Positions 62,095 through 64,000 of a stretch of 64,000 nucleotides of DNA are shown here, piece by piece. This DNA is from Spirosoma profusum. GTDB lineage: Bacteria > Bacteroidota > Bacteroidia > Cytophagales > Spirosomataceae. The stretch covers positions 1 through 64,000 of the forward strand of contig NZ_JACWZY010000014.1 in the NCBI RefSeq assembly GCF_014699005.1, read 5' to 3'. A model generated the notes under the pieces. The model worked only from the letters and a program-made list of their open reading frames with translations. It searched no databases and was not told the origin of the DNA. Each line of letters opens with the position of its first letter. Within the stretch, counting starts at the first letter, position 1. A program made the position numbers and the translations under genes.

Positions 62095-64000
62095 TTATTC
62101 ACTACGTAACGATTTCACCGGATTCATCAGCGCAGCTTTGACACTCTGGAAACTGACCGTTAACAAGGCGATGGCAACGACCAAACCACCGGCCAGCGCG
62201 AATACCCACCAGCTAATGTCGATTTTGTAGGCAAACGTCTGAAGCCAGTTGTTCATGGCCCACCACGCAATCGGCGAAGCAATCAAAATGGCCAGCACAA
62301 CTAGTTTCAGAAAATCTTTGGAGAGTAACGTAACGATACTTCCTACGGATGCGCCCAGCACTTTTCGGATGCCGATTTCTTTCGTCCGAACTTCAATAGA
62401 GAATGTCATCAGCCCCAGTAAACCCAGACAGGCTACCAGCAACGTAAGCGCCGTAAATCCATTGAACAAGCGAGCCAGCCGCTCTTCTTTGGCGTAGAGT
62501 TTGTCATAAGCCTCGTCCAGAAAATAGTAGTCGAAAGGAGCCGCCGGACGAGTAGCGTCATACAGTGTTTTGAGTTGGGCCAGCGCTTCCGGTACGTTCG
62601 TTTGTGGCTTTAGCCGGACGAGAATATAACCGCCATGTTCCAGCGCGGAGCGGCTGGTATCATTGACTACGGTTACCTTCATAGGTGAAACGGCACCATG
62701 CAGACTTCGTACATGAAAATCTACTGCTATACCGTCGGCGGGCTGGTCTTTTAACGGAGCCGGTTGCAGTAACGGATTGCCTTTAATACCAGCCTCCTGA
62801 ATCAGCGTCTGATTGTAAATCCGTAATTCTTTCGTGATCGGGCCTTCATTCCAGCCAACCGGACGGTGCTGCCAGCGTACACCCATCATATCGAAAAATG
62901 GTTTGTCGACGGACAAGAAGTTCACCATGAGTTGTTTCTTATTCGTTTCCGTTTTCACGAACATCGTGGGGCAGTGATCGGTAAACAACGCTACGTTAGA
63001 AAATGCTACGTTCTCGCTTCCTGCCCATTTTCGTACCTCATCACGTAATCCTGGAAATTGGGAAGTCATTTCTGGGTCGACAAACATCGCTACGACTTGT
63101 GCCCGATTAATTCCCAGATTCTGCGTGCGGAGAAGGCGCATTTGGGTATAAAGCACGACACTGCAAATCAATAAGCCAATGCAGACCGTGAACTGAACGG
63201 TAGTGAAAATCTGTCGTAAGCCAGCTCCGCTATACCGCAGATTGGTGACCCCTTTAAGCACCAGCGCAGGCCGGAATCCCGATAGCATCAATGCCGGATA
63301 AGCTCCTGCCAGCAACGAACAACTGAACCATAACGAGATCATAAGCCCCCAGTACGGTCCTTGCGACAGTACGCGATTGTCCATGTGCAGGTCGAGCGAA
63401 TGGTTTGCCCAGGGAAACAGCATCTGGAGTAAAGCCAGCGAGAACGCAAACGCCAACGTAGTGGTCAGAAACGATTCCAGAAAAAACTGCCCGATCAGTT
63501 CTCCCCGTTGTCCGCCGATGGCTTTGCGGATGCCTACTTCTTTGGCTCGTTTGGTGGCGCGGGCGGTGGTCAGGCTAACGTAGTTGATAACGGCCAGTGC
63601 CAGAATAACCAGAGCAATTGACAGTAAAATATAGAGCGATTGCCGGGTGGTTTTCGAATCGCTACGGCTGTCTAAATGCAACGAGGGTAACGCTTCAAGG
63701 AAGTATTTTCCTGTAATATCGGCAAACTGTACATCGGCTTTTACTTTATCCAATTTTTTCTCTACAGCCGCTACGTTCGCTCCCGGACGTAGCACCACGA
63801 AGGTGGTCAGAAATCCACCGCCTTTGTACACTTCCCGCTGATTAGGGCCAAGGGCAGGCATGGAACTCAACGAAACCAGCGCCTTAAACTGAATAATGGA
63901 ATTGGTAGGCAAATCGTCCAATACCGCCGAAACTGTAAGTGGAAAATGTTTGTCATACGTTATCGTTTTACCTACGGGATTCTGATCGCCAAAATATTTC
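62095..64000 (-). CDS. MacB/FtsX-type permease, 5' end beyond the window
   Basis: The frame is open to the right edge (about 635 residues). Past the apparent TTG start near 63921 it still reads KYFGDQNPVGKTITYDKHFP, a block conserved in every paralog, so the gene continues outside. Visible are the end of the first periplasmic domain, the mid-helices with AKEVGIRKAIGGQRGEL, the second periplasmic domain and the last helices with TKEIGIRKVLGAS, ending NPVKSLRSE. Presence of a prefix domain cannot be judged. Confidence 0.85.
   Translation of the reverse strand, partial: KYFGDQNPVGKTITYDKHFPLTVSAVLDDLPTNSIIQFKALVSLSSMPALGPNQREVYKGGGFLTTFVVLRPGANVAAVEKKLDKVKADVQFADITGKYFLEALPSLHLDSRSDSKTTRQSLYILLSIALVILALAVINYVSLTTARATKRAKEVGIRKAIGGQRGELIGQFFLESFLTTTLAFAFSLALLQMLFPWANHSLDLHMDNRVLSQGPYWGLMISLWFSCSLLAGAYPALMLSGFRPALVLKGVTNLRYSGAGLRQIFTTVQFTVCIGLLICSVVLYTQMRLLRTQNLGINRAQVVAMFVDPEMTSQFPGLRDEVRKWAGSENVAFSNVALFTDHCPTMFVKTETNKKQLMVNFLSVDKPFFDMMGVRWQHRPVGWNEGPITKELRIYNQTLIQEAGIKGNPLLQPAPLKDQPADGIAVDFHVRSLHGAVSPMKVTVVNDTSRSALEHGGYILVRLKPQTNVPEALAQLKTLYDATRPAAPFDYYFLDEAYDKLYAKEERLARLFNGFTALTLLVACLGLLGLMTFSIEVRTKEIGIRKVLGASVGSIVTLLSKDFLKLVVLAILIASPIAWWAMNNWLQTFAYKIDISWWVFALAGGLVVAIALLTVSFQSVKAALMNPVKSLRSE

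Noticed and set aside
62095..63921. A complete permease starting with TTG at 63921
   Set aside because: The frame stays open upstream and encodes the conserved KYFG..NPVGK block, so the real start is outside the window.

Overview
The window looks like chromosomal DNA of a Bacteroidota member, most likely Cytophagales and Spirosoma-like. This is inferred from protein style: many MacB/FtsX-type permeases ending in NPVKSLRSE, permease 'prefix' domains paired with PadR regulators, 17-residue repeat surface proteins with an HLPGIPSA-type C-terminus, several AraC regulators, and few Shine-Dalgarno sites. No rRNA, tRNA, CRISPR array or intact insertion sequence was found.

Region 1 (1-6.3 kb) is the right-hand part of an integrated phage-like element. 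It holds a truncated gene at the left edge, an excisionase-like HTH protein, a Rha/KilAC antirepressor and two small early genes on the minus strand. A divergent S24-type repressor faces them across a region of repeated GTATCA half-sites. Two AT-rich cargo genes of unknown function, a small convergent gene and a tyrosine integrase follow. A 63-bp remnant of a surface-protein C-terminus lies between the cargo genes.

Region 2 (6.5-8.5 kb) has a secreted C10 (streptopain-type) peptidase and a membrane-bound AraC regulator. Region 3 (8.6-64 kb) is dominated by fifteen paralogous four-domain ABC permeases, all on the minus strand. One is split by a frameshift and one runs off the right edge. No ABC ATPase or membrane-fusion protein is encoded in the window. 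Three gene sets begin with a PadR gene, and each set carries its own subtype of N-terminal prefix domain.

The strongest non-coding signal is a shared promoter architecture. All three PadR genes, and the prefix-less permease operon starting at 13537, have a sigma-54-like -24/-12 element. Upstream of each is a tandem pair of TGTCC-N6-GGACA dyads. Dyad-to-promoter spacing is 64, 64 and 63 bp, and 53 bp in the fourth, about one helical turn shorter. This suggests a sigma-54 regulon under one unknown enhancer-binding protein encoded elsewhere.

Between permease blocks lie a secreted lectin-like protein facing a membrane HTH/lectin protein, three soluble regulators (two AraC, one Crp/Fnr), a secreted alpha/beta hydrolase, a beta-lactamase-fold protein, an OstA-like protein, a DHFR/RibD-like reductase and two 17-residue-repeat surface proteins. 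Intergenic gaps from 11 kb onward carry at least 15 loci of a GTAG-headed palindrome, often paired like a REPIN. The 5-mer ACGTA/TACGT looks over-represented outside the phage-like element.
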